The notes: generated by a model not told the origin, from the letters alone. A stretch of DNA of 64,000 nt from Zingiber officinale (GCF_018446385.1 NC_055987.1:29518202-29582201), one strand, 5' to 3'. Counted from the first letter of the stretch, positions 1 to 11,433 are shown. Numbers and translations are program-made.

Positions 1-9
1 CAAGGCCTG

Positions 10-471
10 CTACAAACTCTGCCAGAATCGGGGCTTGAACCGTGGGTCTCTATCCGATATAATACTCAATGGAACACCATGCAATCTGATGATTTCTCGA
101 CAATACAGATTTGTCAATTGATCTAGGGAATCAGTCTTCTGGATCGCTAAGAAGTGCGCGGATTTGGTTAATCGATCAATAATTACCCAAATCACGTCAT
201 GGCCTCGTCGGATCCTAGGCAATCCCACCACAAAATCCATAGTGATGTGTTCCCATTTCCACTCAGGAATAGGAATCCGCTGAAGTAATATGGCAGGTCT
301 CTGGTGCTTAGCCTTCACATGCTGATAGACTATACATCTAGCTACAAATTCCGTGATGTCTTTCTTCATGTCGTTCCACCAATAAAAATGCCTCAAATCT
401 TGATACATGCGGGTCCCGCCTGGGTGGATTGTAAATTGAGAGCGATGAGCCTCCTGAAGTAGCTCCTGCAA
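10..471 (-). pseudogene. Gypsy integrase fragment (zinc-binding and core domains)
   Basis: Begins with the HHCC zinc-binding module ([12 protein letters not shown], then [14 protein letters not shown]) followed by the start of the DDE core: [16 protein letters not shown] carries the first aspartate and [15 protein letters not shown] the second. The zinc module normally ends CxxC; here it reads CIVY, so the last zinc ligand is lost. The catalytic glutamate lies past the window edge. Integrase inserts element cDNA into the chromosome; this copy is incomplete and probably inactive. Confidence 0.88.
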
Positions 472-675
472 GACCGGATGAGACTGAAGTATGCATAATC
501 TGCCTCGGAAATATATAATACCCTCCTCATCTCGTGTGAACTCGGTCTGCTGTCCGGAAGCTATCTAGTTGCCAATGGATTGTAAGTGTTGATTATCAGC
601 CTGGGCCTCTCAGATCCTCGTCCTGATCGATGACTGAGCAACCATGGTAACCAACATACCCTGCTCTGCCCGTCC

Positions 676-1230
676 CTACTCCTGAAGGCCCAACTCGGAA
701 AAACCCTGAATCAAGTTCGTGATTAAAGCTCGGTGGCAAGCCAAAGTCCCTTTAGACTTTCCACTAAGTGCATCAGCAACCACATTAGTTCTCCCCGGGT
801 GGTCGCTAATGGTACAATCGTAATCCTTCAGGAACTCCATCCATCTCCTCTGTCGAAGATTGAGTTCCTTCTGAGTGAATAGATATTTGAGACTCTTATG
901 GTCAGTGAGAATCTCAAAGGTAATACCGTACAGGTGATGCCGCCAAATCTTCAAAGCAAATATAATGACGACCAACTCTAGATCATGAACTCGGTAATTC
1001 TTCTCATGCTTCTTCAACTGCCGAGAAGCATAGGAGACTACCCTGCCGTGCTGCATCAGAATAGTGCCCAAACCCTGTAGAGATGTGTCAGTGTAAATTA
1101 CGAATCCGTCCTCTCCGGAGGGTAAAACCAGAACTGGTGTTGTTACTAGTCTCCGCTTCAGCTCTTGGAAATTAGTCTCGCAAGCCTCGAACCACATGAA
1201 CTTTATGCCTTTCCTGGTCAGACGTGTCAG
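676..1230 (-). pseudogene. Gypsy RNase H domain fragment
   Basis: Encodes the gypsy RNase H that removes the RNA strand during reverse transcription. Visible motifs in order: LTRKGIKF and FQELKRRL (connection region), [10 protein letters not shown] (first acidic residue), [18 protein letters not shown] (glutamate), [23 protein letters not shown] and VVADALSGK (last aspartate). The acidic residues are present, although family members usually read YTDAS and ALSRK. About 173 residues are open, with no start of its own, because it is an internal piece of a polyprotein. Confidence 0.88.
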
Positions 1231-1336
1231 AAGGTCATTGTTAGCACCAATGCCCGATTTTTAGAAGAGGACTATGTAATGCACCACAAACCCATGAGAA
1301 AAATTGTTCTTAAAATTAGAGAAGACACGTCTAAAC

Positions 1337-2669
1337 TGTTGGATCGAGACGCGCTAGAGGGGGGTGAATAGGGCTCGCGGCTATTTCGTTCGATTCGTAA
1401 AACACTCGGAGTAATTAAAATGCAGCGGAATAAAGAAAACAAGCACACAGAGACAGGAGGATTTACTTCATTCGGAGCTTTGATCGACTCCTACTCGAAG
1501 GCCCGCGATCCTTGATCGCTTTCCGTGGGCAACAACTATAAGCTCGTATAATTATTACAAACTAATTACAAATGTAACTGTAATTAAAGTTATACTGACA
1601 ACAGTGGTAGAAAAGTCTGAGCTCCGGGTCGTTAGAATGTTGCAGTAGCACTTCAGAAGCAATACTTGAGCAGAACACAACACGAGGAAGCTTTTTTATT
1701 TCGTTATTTTGAAGTGCTGCTCGAACCCTGCTTTTAAACAGTGTTCAAGGCGCCTTAAACCCCTCCAAGGCGCCTCCAGGCTGGCCATGTCACCCGCGTG
1801 GATCAGAACTGACCTGGTCGAACTTTATCTTGTTCAAGGCGCCTTCAACCTCTCCAAGGCACCTTCATCAACTTGTTTAAGGCGCCTTCAGCCTCTCCAA
1901 GGCCCCTTGAAGCTTGCTTCGCAATCAGCTCAAGTTTTGCACCCGAGGCGCCTCCAAGCTCCATCGAGGCGCCTCGGACACTATTCATCCGAGGTTAATC
2001 TTTGCACTTTGGTCCCTACAAGATACATTAATCCCAAATATACCTTGCAACACAAAGTTAGCACATAAAGCATAATAGAAGTGATAATGATAGTCTCCGG
2101 ACTGTCCGAGTCTGACTTCGGGTTTCCAACCGGAAACCCTAGGTCGACCCGACGCCTACTGTTCCCTCTGCGGGGAACGCGTCCTCACCTACTCCACTCA
2201 GGAGATTTACCTGATGCCAGTCCAGTCCTCCAGACTGATTACCACCCCCTAGGGTTTTTCTCCACCTAGGGTTACCACCCCCTAGGACCTAAGGTTGCCG
2301 CCCCTTAGGGTTTTCCTCCACTTAGGATTACCGCCCCCTAGGACCTAAGGTTGTCGCCTCTTAGGGTTTTCCTCCACCTGGGATTACCGCCCCTAGGACC
2401 TAAGGTTACCCCCCCTTAGGATTTTCCTTCACCTAGGGTTACCGCCCCCTAGGACCTAAGGTTACCCCCCCTTAGGATTTTCCATCACCTAGGGTTACCA
2501 CCCCCTAGGACCTAAAGTTACTCCCCTTAGGATTTTCCCCTGCCTAACCGCAGTTAGGACTTTCCTGAAACCTTATTTAACCATGTTAGATAACAAGGAA
2601 TCTTAACTTTGAATCCCTTTGCCATTATCAAAACTGAGGTTCGATCGTCGGATGCTTACTGCACCAACA
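1337..2669 (+). mobile_element. Solo LTR (family J), copy 1
   Basis: Begins TGTTGGATCG and ends GCACCAACA, and is flanked by perfect 5-bp duplications TAAAC at 1332-1336 and 2670-2674. Removing it restores continuous copia A sequence comparable to 19290-19330 in element B. No internal domain is present, so this is a solo LTR. It matches 30500-31798 over its length. It contains a GA-rich start (GCTAGAGGGGGGTGAATAG), clusters of the palindrome GAGGCGCCTC, and a minisatellite near its 3' end. Open frames inside it (for example 1709-2068) are chance products of this repetitive sequence. Confidence 0.93.
2228..2550. repeat. Minisatellite in solo LTR, CCTAGG-rich unit
   Basis: About five imperfect tandem units of roughly 60-65 bp. 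Each alternates ACCTAGGGTTACC, CCCCCTAGGACCTAAGG and CCTTAGGGTTTTCC. The CCTAGG cores are palindromic, so each unit can also fold on itself. The same array, with a different unit arrangement, is in the other copy at about 31400-31665. Confidence 0.8.
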
Positions 2670-2674
2670 TAAAC

Positions 2675-4430
2675 TAGTATCAACTGTACAAGATGAGATA
2701 CAACAAGAAACTGCAACATGTGTCACAAATGATGCACAATTACAAACAGTGTCATATCGTAGTGGGATGGTTATTCGACAACCTAGAAGATTCATGTTTT
2801 TGGGAGAGTCTTGGTCTTGATCCTTGGTGAACATAAACCTGATTCCTGCACATATGATGAAACACTCCAAGATAAAGATGCAGCATCTTGGCAAATTGCA
2901 ATGAACTCTAAAATAGAATCTATGTATTCTAATAAGGTCTGGGAGCTTGTAGAACCACCAAATGGTGTAAAAGCCATTGAGTGTAAATAAGTCTATAAAA
3001 GAAAAAGAGGGATAGATGGGAAGGTAGAAGCTTTCAAAGCAAGACTTGTTGCAAAAGGATATATTCAGAAAGAGGGAATCGATTATGAGGAAACATTTTT
3101 GCCAGTAGCTATGCTTAACTCTATCCAGATACTCTTATCTATTGCTGCTCATATGTATTATGACGTTTGGCAAATGGATATCAAGACAACTTTTCTTAAC
3201 AAAAGTCTTGAAGAAAATATCCATATGAGGCAACCAGAGGAGTTTATTGCAAAGGGCAAAGAGCATCTAGTATGTAAGCTCAATCAGTCTATTTATGGAC
3301 TGAAGCAAGCTTCAAGATCTTGGAATATTCGGTTTAATGAAGTAATCCAGCCTTTTGGATTTATTCAGTGACCGGATGAGTCTTGTGTATACAAGAAGTG
3401 TGATGGAAACATGGTGGTATTTCTTGTACTATACGTAGATGACATTTTGAGAGTTGAAAACAATATCAAAGTGTTGTCGGAAGTAAGGGTATGGTTGTCC
3501 AAGCAATTCGATATGAAGGACTTGGGAGAATGTGCACATATTCTCGGGATCAAAGTAATAAGGGATCGCAAGAAAAGAATGTTGTGCTTATCCCTAGCTT
3601 TATATATCAATACGATCCTAGCTCGTTTTAGCATGCAAGACTCTAAGAAAGGTTTTCTACCTTTTAGGCAAGGAGTATCTTTATCTAAAGAGATGTCTCT
3701 GAAGACATAAAAAGAGATAGAAGAAATGAAGGCAATTCCTTATGCTTCAGCTGTAGGAAGCCTAATGTATGCTATGCACGAGACCGGATTTCTGTTTTAC
3801 CGTGGACATGGTTAGCAGATATCAAAGTAATCCAGGACAAGGACATTGGATTGTCGTAAAACATATATTAAAGTACCTGAGAAGGACTAGAGATTATATG
3901 CTAGTTTACCAAGCAGATGATTTGCTCTCTATGGGTTACACGGATTTTGATTTCCAATCAGATAGGTAAAATAGTAAGTCAACGTCAGGGTTTTGTGTTT
4001 ACTTTAAGAAGTGAAGACATAACAGTGGAGGAGTGTTAAGCAGAAATGCGGTTCAGACTCAACTATGGAAGATGAGTATGTGACAGTCTCTGAGATAGTC
4101 ATAGAAACTGTATGGCTCAGAAACTTCATTATGGACTTAGATGTGATTCCTGATTTGCCCAAAATTATTACAGTGTATCGTGATAATAAGTGGTGCAGTA
4201 GCAAACTCGAAGGAGTCACGAGCCTATAAGGCAAGTAAACACATAGAGCGCAAGTACCACCCAATACGAGACATCGTATAACGAGGAAAAGTTGTTGTCG
4301 CCTAGATTGCATCAGATGATAACCCGGAAGATCCTTTCACTAAGGCCCTAAAGGAAAGAGCTTTTGATGGGCATGTTGAGGGGATGAGAATCAGATGTAT
4401 GATAGCATATATGACAACATAGTCTTTTAG
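2675..4430 (+). pseudogene. Copia A reverse transcriptase/RNase H remnant
   Basis: Decayed RT and RNase H. Recognisable parts: [20 protein letters not shown] near 3035-3090, VWQMDIKTTFLN with the first catalytic aspartate near 3165-3200, the copia signature YGLKQASRSWN near 3293-3325, and the YVDD active site in VLYVDDIL near 3430. RNase H follows, with GSLMYAM near 3760. The frame is broken by stops (for example after GFIQ at 3371 and after EMSLKT at 3710) and frameshifts, so no enzyme can be made. Relative to B and G it has fewer small deletions and is the best guide to the family's RT. Confidence 0.88.
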
Positions 4431-4444
4431 TATAAGTGGGAGAT
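4431..4444 (+). other. Polypurine tract of copia A
   Basis: TATAAGTGGGAGAT lies directly before the 3' LTR. It is the plus-strand primer position; the same AAGTGGGAGAT precedes the 3' LTR of element B at 20952-20962. Confidence 0.8.
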
Positions 4445-4899
4445 TGTTAAGATGTATACTAAAAGCCTAGCTTTTGTATAAACATTTATAAGAATCACAT
4501 TGGTCAAATGTCTATATTTATGCAAAGTGTAGTTGTTCATTTAATTTATATTGTAGATAACATGGTGTGAGGAGATACACAGAAGATCATGTTATCAGTT
4601 CCTTATAAATTATAAACAGTTGCTCACGACCAAGATGGAATGAGACAAACCATTGGAGTGGTTGTAGTATAATTAGGTATTAGTTTATCTTGACTAATAA
4701 ATTACACTAGTACACTATGAGTGTATTGAGCAGGACCATTTGAGGTATTATCTTTTTATACTGACTATATAAAAGAACAATACCTCTGTTATTATGGAAG
4801 TGTGTACTCTTAATCATGATATAATAACAAGCACATATACTTAATATTTATTTCTTTAATTTATCAAAGGGTCACTACAAGAAAATTGGGATTCTACAA

Positions 4900-5140
4900 C
4901 ACTTAAACGACAACATTTTTTATAAAAAGCGTTGTCTATTTTTTTTAACAACGCTTTTAGTGAAAAGCGTTGTCTATTTTTTTATTTTCTTATTAATAGA
5001 CAACACTTTTCTAAAAATCGTTGTCTATTAGTGATTTTTACGGGTCAAAGACAACGCTTCGTAAAAAGTGTTGTCTATTAACCTTTTTTTTAGTGTCTAC
5101 GACAACGATTTTTTTAAAAAGCGTTGTCTACTGTCAAGTT
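4900..5140. repeat. CACTA-1 left subterminal repeats
   Basis: Six or so copies of AAAAGCGTTGTCTA and its complement TAGACAACGCTTTT, often as facing pairs. In CACTA elements such repeats bind the element's own DNA-binding protein. Confidence 0.82.
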
Positions 5141-5259
5141 ATCATCTCAATCTTAAGTGATCTAGACCGCTTATCTCAAGATCTGACGGCTGGATGTTCA
5201 TCCATCTTCATCACAATATGGACGACCCAGATTAAAGGAGGAGAAAACTTCGTTTCCTT

Positions 5260-5720
5260 TTACCCATGCGACGACACAGTGCTGGTGGTTCATTTCTATT
5301 TGCGAGATCTCCTCTCGCGCGGCTAGGGCACGCGACCTCCCACCGTCGGTCGTCTCTTCTTCCTCACCACCGACCGACAGCTCTTTCTTTTCTTCACTGC
5401 CGCACAGACCCCTCTCAGGAATCGGGAAGTGCGGTGGTGGATTTCGCCGGCGATGACGACGCCCAACAACCTTCCCAACGGCGGCCGCCACCAGCGCCCA
5501 CACCCTCCACCCGACCCTCGAAGGTAGCGCCACTACCTTGGCACGCCCATCGCCACCCCTTCCTCCTCCTCTTCCTCCGCCGCCTTTGTCAAGGGTTGCT
5601 GTTGCTATCTCGGTGGTGCTCGATGTGATGTACCGCGGCGTGTCGCTCGGCGTGGCAACGGTGCCGGGCTTTGAGTTGCCCGCGTACAGCAGCCGCCTCA
5701 TCCAGACCCACGAAAGATTG
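5260..5720. other. GC-rich segment in CACTA-1, possible second captured piece
   Basis: GC content rises sharply against AT-rich surroundings. Overlapping frames stay open on both strands (minus 5198-5701, 167 codons; plus 5538-5786, 82 codons with a proline-rich start followed by VVLDVMYRGVSLGVATVPG). Both strands staying open is expected of GC-rich DNA, so I do not call a gene. It may be another host exon or 5' leader picked up with the IQD fragment; I do not recognise the protein in any frame. Confidence 0.35.
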
Positions 5721-5834
5721 AATACTCACTTTGCATTATCGAGCTTCAAGAGAACAAGAGAGCTGTGCGTGGTGATAAGTGTCTAAAAGTTTAATTGTTT
5801 CATTTATTTCTGTTGAATCAAGTGATCGCTAGAG

Positions 5835-6270
5835 ATGGGCAAGACATCGGGTTGGTTTACGCTCATCAAAAGAGCCTTCACTTCGAGCTCTAAGGATAAA
5901 TTGGTCCAGACAAGTACCCCAATCCAAGTAAGTCGAACTAAAGGTGCCCTTAGATTCAGACAGTCCCTAAATGTGATCTTTGTGACTGCAGTACTCACAG
6001 GCCAAGCAAAAAAGAGAGAAGAAAAAGTGGGGATTTAACAAATCCAACCATGATGACAATGGTTCCTTTATTCAAATGCATAGACAACAAAACATAATTG
6101 AGTGAAGACTGGAGGATGTTCAAAATGAGCAACACCAACAACATAAAATGCAGCAAGTGCTCCCCAAGAAGGCTCAACAATCGAAATCGCCTGCAAGAAA
6201 ACCAAGGACTGTTCCCAACTATGCCCACATTTCAGCAATCAAAATCCAAGCAGCATATAGAGGTTATAGG
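5835..6270 (+). pseudogene. IQD: Captured IQD gene fragment (exons 1 and 2)
   Basis: Exon 1 (5835-5927) encodes MGKTSGWFTLIKRAFTSSSK, matching the usual MGKxxGWFxxxKKAF start of IQD proteins, plant calmodulin-binding scaffolds linked to microtubules and membranes. It ends at a GTAAGT donor (5928) in phase 0. Exon 2 (6001-6270) follows a TACTCACAG acceptor: it has a lysine/arginine stretch KREKKKWGF, then YAHISAIKIQAAYRGYR, the start of the IQ motif, and stops at GTAAG (6271). IQD genes have a conserved phase-0 intron at this point in the IQ67 domain. One in-frame TGA at 6103-6105 breaks exon 2. The rest of IQ67 was not found downstream. Confidence 0.82.
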
Positions 6271-8387
6271 GTAAGATCAATCTGTTTGTCATGCATCATT
6301 TAGCATTCATAAAGGATTGACCAATACATACGATCCCTTGTTGGGCTAGTAAGTAATGTTCATACCTATCATGTTTCTTGAAATTTAAAAACATGCATCG
6401 ACCTAATCTTGACATATCAGAACATAAATGCAAACAGAAGAGAACTCTAGCCATGCAACTAACAATGAGTATGCGATAAAACAAATTCCAATAATATGAT
6501 CACAAGATAAGAAATTATTTCACAAGGAACATTCCCAGAACCAAGAGTTCAAGTTGTGCCAATTAATAAGATTGCTATTCTTTTTATTCATTTCATCTCC
6601 CTGTTCTTCTGCAAGAAAAAATGTTCCAAAACACCATAAAATGTTCCAAAACACCATACAATGTAATGTTCTTCATTTCACCGAAGGAATCATTTTCCTC
6701 TTCCTACTTGTTGTTGTAATTGCTATCGTTCATAGGAAAACCCTTTGGATGCTGATAGGTTAGCTGATTGAGTCTTTGCTATTTTAGAGCTTCATGTAGA
6801 TTTCATTTCATGCTTTAGGTTTCGTTCTATGTTTTTCTTCATGTTGTCTTTCATATTGAGTAATGTTTTATGTGAATGTTAAGTGCTTGTATTAATTTGA
6901 CATCCTATGTTTCAATTTGCACACATTATGATTTCATTGACTCATGCCCATCAAGTGTTTGATTAAATGTCTCTTCCATTATATAGATTTTAGTTGATAC
7001 ATTTTCTTTACTTTAATTCCATGTAATGCTTGTTAGTTTAGTGATTTATGTTCCTATGATGTTTGTTCTTTATTTGAATGCAATTAGTTTAGGTTTTGTT
7101 ACATGCTCTAGTTTTTGTTTCACTAGATGTTTACTTGATGTGTTTTTACTTTCCATGCTCTAGGTTAGATTGGATCAAAAATCCAGACTACGAACAAGTG
7201 AGTTTCCTACTTTTCCTTGCAAATTGTTGATAGTTTGTCATTGGATGATTATCTCATCTGTAATAATTCTTTTAAGAATTCAGTCTGCTCAAATTCTTCT
7301 TATCTTGAATCTGTTAGTTCTTTTATTTTTCTAGAAGTTGTGTAATCATGCTGAATTGGTTTATATTTTGAATCTTATTTTTTCTCCTATTTCATATTTC
7401 ATGTCTATTATCTTATACTTGAATTTTCTTTGTTCATATATTCTTTGTTATCTTCTACTAAGAAAACAACATTTTTTTATGCATTGTGAGACCATACCAT
7501 ATGTTTAGAACAATTTGTATTGATGGATGCCTGGTGAGCATGGCTGGTGAATGTACTAGACTGTGTTTTATGCTATATGATTTGCCAAACAAAGAATTAT
7601 ATGCAATGAATGTCAAATAATATAGTATGTAGATGTATCTTACTGTTGCTTTTTCAATAGATGAGGACTACTTATTATCTTGTCAAACATTTGACAATGA
7701 GAAGGAATTTCAGTAATGCGAGAAGAATATATCTATGTGATTTATAGCATTAATATGCCTGTTAAAGAAATGTAGCCAGTAAAATATAAAACCAATCCAA
7801 GATATCATTCTAGGTTCTATGTATAGAATCATGTGTGGCTTTGGTTGTCTTTTTTCTTGTGCACTAATTTACCTGCCAAAGATCCATTTCTTTTTTCTGT
7901 CTTTCTCAATCCAAATTTTCTCATTGTTGTATGGTGTGAATTGTGACCTTTGTTTTCAACTTTAAGAGTGAAAATTTCTTTTGCATAATACTGATGGTAT
8001 TGTTTTCTGTAGCAGATACACAGTGGTAGGTGTTTTGTCCCAGTCTCAAGCCGACAATCCTTTTTGATCAGTATATCTAGTAGAAGTAAGCATGCAGATC
8101 GTTGTCTTCGAGGCCGACTAGCTATTTTGTGCTTTTTTTTTTTAAAATTTGAATGCCACTATCTACTTTGAAATAGAACTATTTAGTCTTTGTGTATAGT
8201 TGAATTCTCCTGTAAATACTAATACTTTGTAATTGAATTCTATTATTTTGGTACGAGTTTGAAATCATTAGTTGAGCTAATTAATGTTATTTTATATGTC
8301 AAATTCAAATCTAGACATGTTAAAAGAAAATTAATAGTTTTGTAAATATAAAAAAATGATTTTGTAAATAGATTTTTTTTTATTTTA
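6271..8387. other. CACTA-1 interior without recognisable genes
   Basis: AT-rich sequence with long T-rich runs on the plus strand. It starts as the intron following the captured IQD exon 2. I see no further IQ67 exon and no transposase motif. Confidence 0.6.
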
Positions 8388-8585
8388 AAAAGACAACACT
8401 TTTAAAGCGTTGCACAAGTGTTGTCTTTGCAAAAAACAACAACGCTTTTTAAAGCGTTGTCTTCGCTACAAACGACAACACTTTAAAAGCGTTGTCGTTG
8501 AGCAGACTTTTAACAACAGTGCCTTTAACAACGCTTTTTCAGGCACAAAGACAACACTTTAAAAGCATTATCTATTAGCTTTTTT
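8388..8585. repeat. CACTA-1 right subterminal repeats
   Basis: Repeats of ACAACGCTTTTAAAGCGTTGTC type, several as near-perfect palindromes centred on TTTTAAAG, matching the left subterminal block in inverted orientation. Confidence 0.82.
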
Positions 8586-9727
8586 TCATGTAGTGGGTGT
8601 GATTTAGCTCGTTAAATCAATAGACTCGATAAGTTGGGAAATTATATTATTTATATGGTGTGTTGTTGATTATAGAATGAAACTGTGTCCTAGTAATCTA
8701 GGTTGATGATATCCCCTTAAGGAGCTCATAAGGATTGTCATGTAAACCCTGCAGGTGGACTTAGTCCGACATGACGATAAGGTTGAGTGGTACTACTCTT
8801 GGAGCTAGATATTAATTAAGTGACTTGTCAGTAACTTATTTAATTAGTGGGTATTCAATATCTTAAACACAGGGAGACTAACACACTCATGATAAGAAGG
8901 AACCCATATAGTAATATGGGATTGGTGCAGTAGTGCAATAATAACTTTTTAGTGGAATGAGATATTATTGATGAACTTGAGTTGGGTGTTCGGGGCGAAC
9001 ACGGGAAGCTCAAGCTCATCGGGAGACCAAAACCAATTTCTCCTCTCAGTCCCTATTGTAGCCTCTTATTTATAAAGTCTTATATCCACCAAAAAACCCA
9101 ACTTCTTACCCACTTCTTGGTGGCCGACCAAGCCTAGCTTGGAGCCCAAGCTAGGGCCGGCCAAACCAAACCAAGTTGTGAGCCAAGTTGTGGCCGGCCT
9201 TAGCTTGGAGCCCAAGCAAGGGTGGCCGACCACATATAGATTAAAAGGAGATTTTAAATTTTAAATCTTTCCTTATGTGGAAGCCATGGTTTTAAAAGAG
9301 AGTTTTAAAAATTTTTAAATCTTCCCTTTTATAGCTTTCTACAAAGGATTAAGAGAAAGGTTTGATATCTTTCCTTATTTGTAGTTAAAAGGAATATTTT
9401 AATTTTTGATAAAACTTTCCTTTTTAGCAACCATCCACATGTTTTAAAAGAAAGATTTTAATTTATATAATTTTCCTTTTGCAACTAACAAGGGATTTAA
9501 AGGAAAAAATTTTTTAATTAAAATTTCTTACCAGAAACAAATAAGGAAGTTTTAATTTTATGTTTAAAACTTTCCTTGTTTGAAATTAAAGGGGTGGCTG
9601 ACCATGACAAGAAGAAAATGAAGTTTTAATTTTTTTGTTTTAAAACTTTCCTTTTTAGTTATTGGCAAGGAATATAAGGAAGTTTTAATTATGTTTAAAA
9701 CTTTCCTTATTTTCCAGGACCAAGAAA

Positions 9728-9735
9728 TATAAAAG
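9728..9735 (+). promoter_or_regulatory. TATA box in LTR of copia A
   Basis: TATAAAAG in the context AAGAAATATAAAAGAGAAGG. The same box, about 0.9 kb before the LTR end, is present in every LTR of this family in the window and is the likely core promoter for element RNA. Confidence 0.6.
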
Positions 9736-10654
9736 AGAAGGAGGGGGTGCCTCGCCCAATAACACATCTTCTATTCCTCTTCTCTCTTCCTTGGTGGTGG
9801 CCAGCCCTTTGCTCTTCCTCTTCTTTTCATCTTTGTGGCCGATGGCATCAAGACTTGAAGGTTGGATTGGTGGCCGGTTCATGCTTGGAGAAGAAGGAGA
9901 AGAAGGAGGCATTGTTTCCTAGCATCTCTTGGAGCTTGGTTGGTGACCGAACTTCATCATCTCTTGGAGAAAGTTGGTGGCCGAAAATTGGAAGGAAGAA
10001 GAAGGCTTGGGTGGATTCTCGTCTTGGTAGATCGTCGCTCACACGATGTCCGAGATAAGAAGAGGAATACAATAGAAGATCAAGAGGTCTATAAGTTACA
10101 AGAGGTATAAATAGTTATTAGTTTTCACATCATAACTAGTGCATCCTTTTTTATAGATCTTGTAAAACCAAACACAAGAGGTTATCGATTTTAATTATCA
10201 TTTTTGTTATCAATATTCGTTTCGATTTTATGTTTCGATAATGTGTTTCTATTGAGGTCTCTGTAGTTAAACCTAGTTTACCGTGAGAAGTTTAAATATC
10301 CGATTTCTTCGAAAGGCTTTGTTTAGGCAGTGGTGGATGATCCCATACCCAAGAAGGTCTAATGCCTCGCCACGTTTGACCTAGAAGCCGATCCTTGAAA
10401 TAGATATTTGATCAACTTCTGTATTATGGTTTAACTTAGGAAGATCACATCGGTTGAACTTGAAGTAAGAATGTTAAGTTGCGTTCCCAATTCAAGTTTA
10501 ACTTCTAAAGGAAAAAATTTGTATTAATAATGTTAAGCATCGTTTGCAATCCAAATTTAACTTTAGTAGAACACATGGGTAGCTAGGATAGTTCTATGCT
10601 TGTACAAATTTTTGTACAGGAGAAATAGGGCGGCATTCCGAGTAGCAACCAACA

Positions 10655-10760
10655 TATTCACCCTTTTTCGATATTTTACATTGAGTCCTGAAAAGGACAC
10701 AATGATACGATACTCGCTTGACCCTTGCATGAAGGGGAGTCCGCAATCACATCTTGGAGG
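10655..10760. other. Short spacer between copia LTRs A and C
   Basis: This 106-bp stretch separates the plus-strand LTR A from the minus-strand solo LTR C. It includes a block (about 10688-10740: CCTGAAAAGGACACAATGAT and so on to GAAGGGGAGTC) that recurs, diverged, on the far side of C at about 28700-28752. Its last five bases GGAGG are the target duplication of C. Confidence 0.7.
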
Positions 10761-10796
10761 TGTTGGTTGCTACTCGCACTACAACAAAAAACATTA

Positions 10797-11102
10797 AAAG
10801 ACAACGATTAAAAATCGTTGTCGTAGACCCTTTAAAACCGTTGTAATTGGCAGTGCTGTTAAAAGTGGGGGGGGGGGGGCTATGACAACGGTTTTAAACC
10901 GTTGTCTTTGAAAGAAAAGACAACAGTTTTGCAACGGTTTTAAACTGTTGCCTTTAAATGAAAAGACAACGGTTTAAAACTATTGTTATTTAGAGCATTT
11001 TTACTGCTAGTTACAACCTTTTTGGGGCTACGACAATAATTTTTAATCGTTGTCTTTGAGGGTGATAGACAACAATAACAGTTTTAAACCGTTGTCTTTT
11101 AA
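10797..11102. repeat. CACTA-2 left subterminal repeats
   Basis: Repeated AACGGTTTTAAACCGTTGTC palindromes and half-sites (GACAACGGTTT, AAACCGTTGTC). A run of about 14 G residues lies at 10867-10880. The core GTTGTC is shared with the CACTA-1 subterminal motif (GCGTTGTC against CCGTTGTC). Confidence 0.82.
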
Positions 11103-11433
11103 ATTATTATCTTTTAATACCAATATATCATATTTCAATTTAAATATATAATAATGAATCATAATCAAGAAAGAAGATTTCCCACATCAATATCATTCAA
11201 AATGTTAGTTATACAAGAATTACAATCATAAAAAAAGAAGCATATCTCATGTTCAAATAAAATTGATCTCAATACAAATAAACTCTATTTACAACTAATG
11301 AACAATAGCCAAAAGACTAGAAACTTTTAATGGTGGTTCATGCTAAGTAGGATTGCACTTAATTATTATCAACCCAAGTCTCATCACAATCTTCAACTTG
11401 TAGGATTTCATTGGACTCCTCTTTCTCACTTGC

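Larger units (their letters stand above)
1..1230 (-). mobile_element. Ty3/gypsy pol fragment (RNase H to integrase)
   Basis: Read on the minus strand, the segment runs RNase H then integrase, the gypsy domain order. It enters at about 1230 inside the reverse transcriptase/RNase H connection and runs off the left edge inside the integrase core. No LTR or target duplication is seen at the 1230 junction; gypsy coding sequence meets copia element A directly, so this end is a truncation or recombination junction. The domain sequences resemble chromovirus (Tekay/Del-like) elements, as does element F. Confidence 0.9.
4873..8595. mobile_element. CACTA-1, non-autonomous CACTA transposon with captured IQD exons
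   Basis: The ends are CACTACAAGAAAATT and, inverted, CACTACATGAAAAAA, flanked by the 3-bp duplication GGT (4870-4872 and 8596-8598). Removal rejoins the LTR of copia A. At 3.7 kb it has no TNP2-type transposase or TnpA-like frame that I can see, so it would need a helper. It contains subterminal repeats at both ends, a GC-rich stretch (5260-5720) and part of an IQD gene (5835-6270). Confidence 0.92.
1231..10654 (+). mobile_element. Copia element A, 3' portion with nested insertions
   Basis: A Ty1/copia element of the same family as B and G. It keeps part of the integrase-RT linker, RT/RNase H, polypurine tract and 3' LTR; gag, protease and integrase are missing. The 5' side ends against the gypsy fragment at about 1230. 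A solo LTR (1337-2669) and CACTA-1 (4873-8595) sit inside it. Its LTR starts TGTTAAG rather than the family TGTTGGAG, and the sequence diverges more from B and G than they do from each other, so it is probably the older copy. Confidence 0.85.
4445..10654 (+). repeat. 3' LTR of copia A, split by CACTA-1
   Basis: Starts TGTTAAGATGTATACT and ends GAGTAGCAACCAACA. Without the nested transposon it is about 2.48 kb, like the 2.4-kb 5' LTRs of B and G. The order of landmarks matches the other copies: AAGCCTAGC near the start, GACTTAGTCCGACATGACG, TTCGGGGCGAACACGGGA, a cluster of GGCCGGCC/AAGCTAG palindromes (9120-9230), AT-rich U3, a TATA box, then the terminal GGTAGCTAGGA block. Short frames inside (for example 9747-10058) overlap the TATA and leader region and are not treated as genes. 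Confidence 0.9.

Noticed and set aside
1709..2068. 119-codon frame in the first solo LTR
   Set aside because: Runs through GAGGCGCCTC repeats within an LTR; the second LTR copy does not preserve it.
5538..5786. Plastid-targeted protein start (proline-rich, then VVLDVMYRG)
   Set aside because: I considered oxidase and transporter families but no diagnostic motif is present; left as unrecognised GC-rich DNA.
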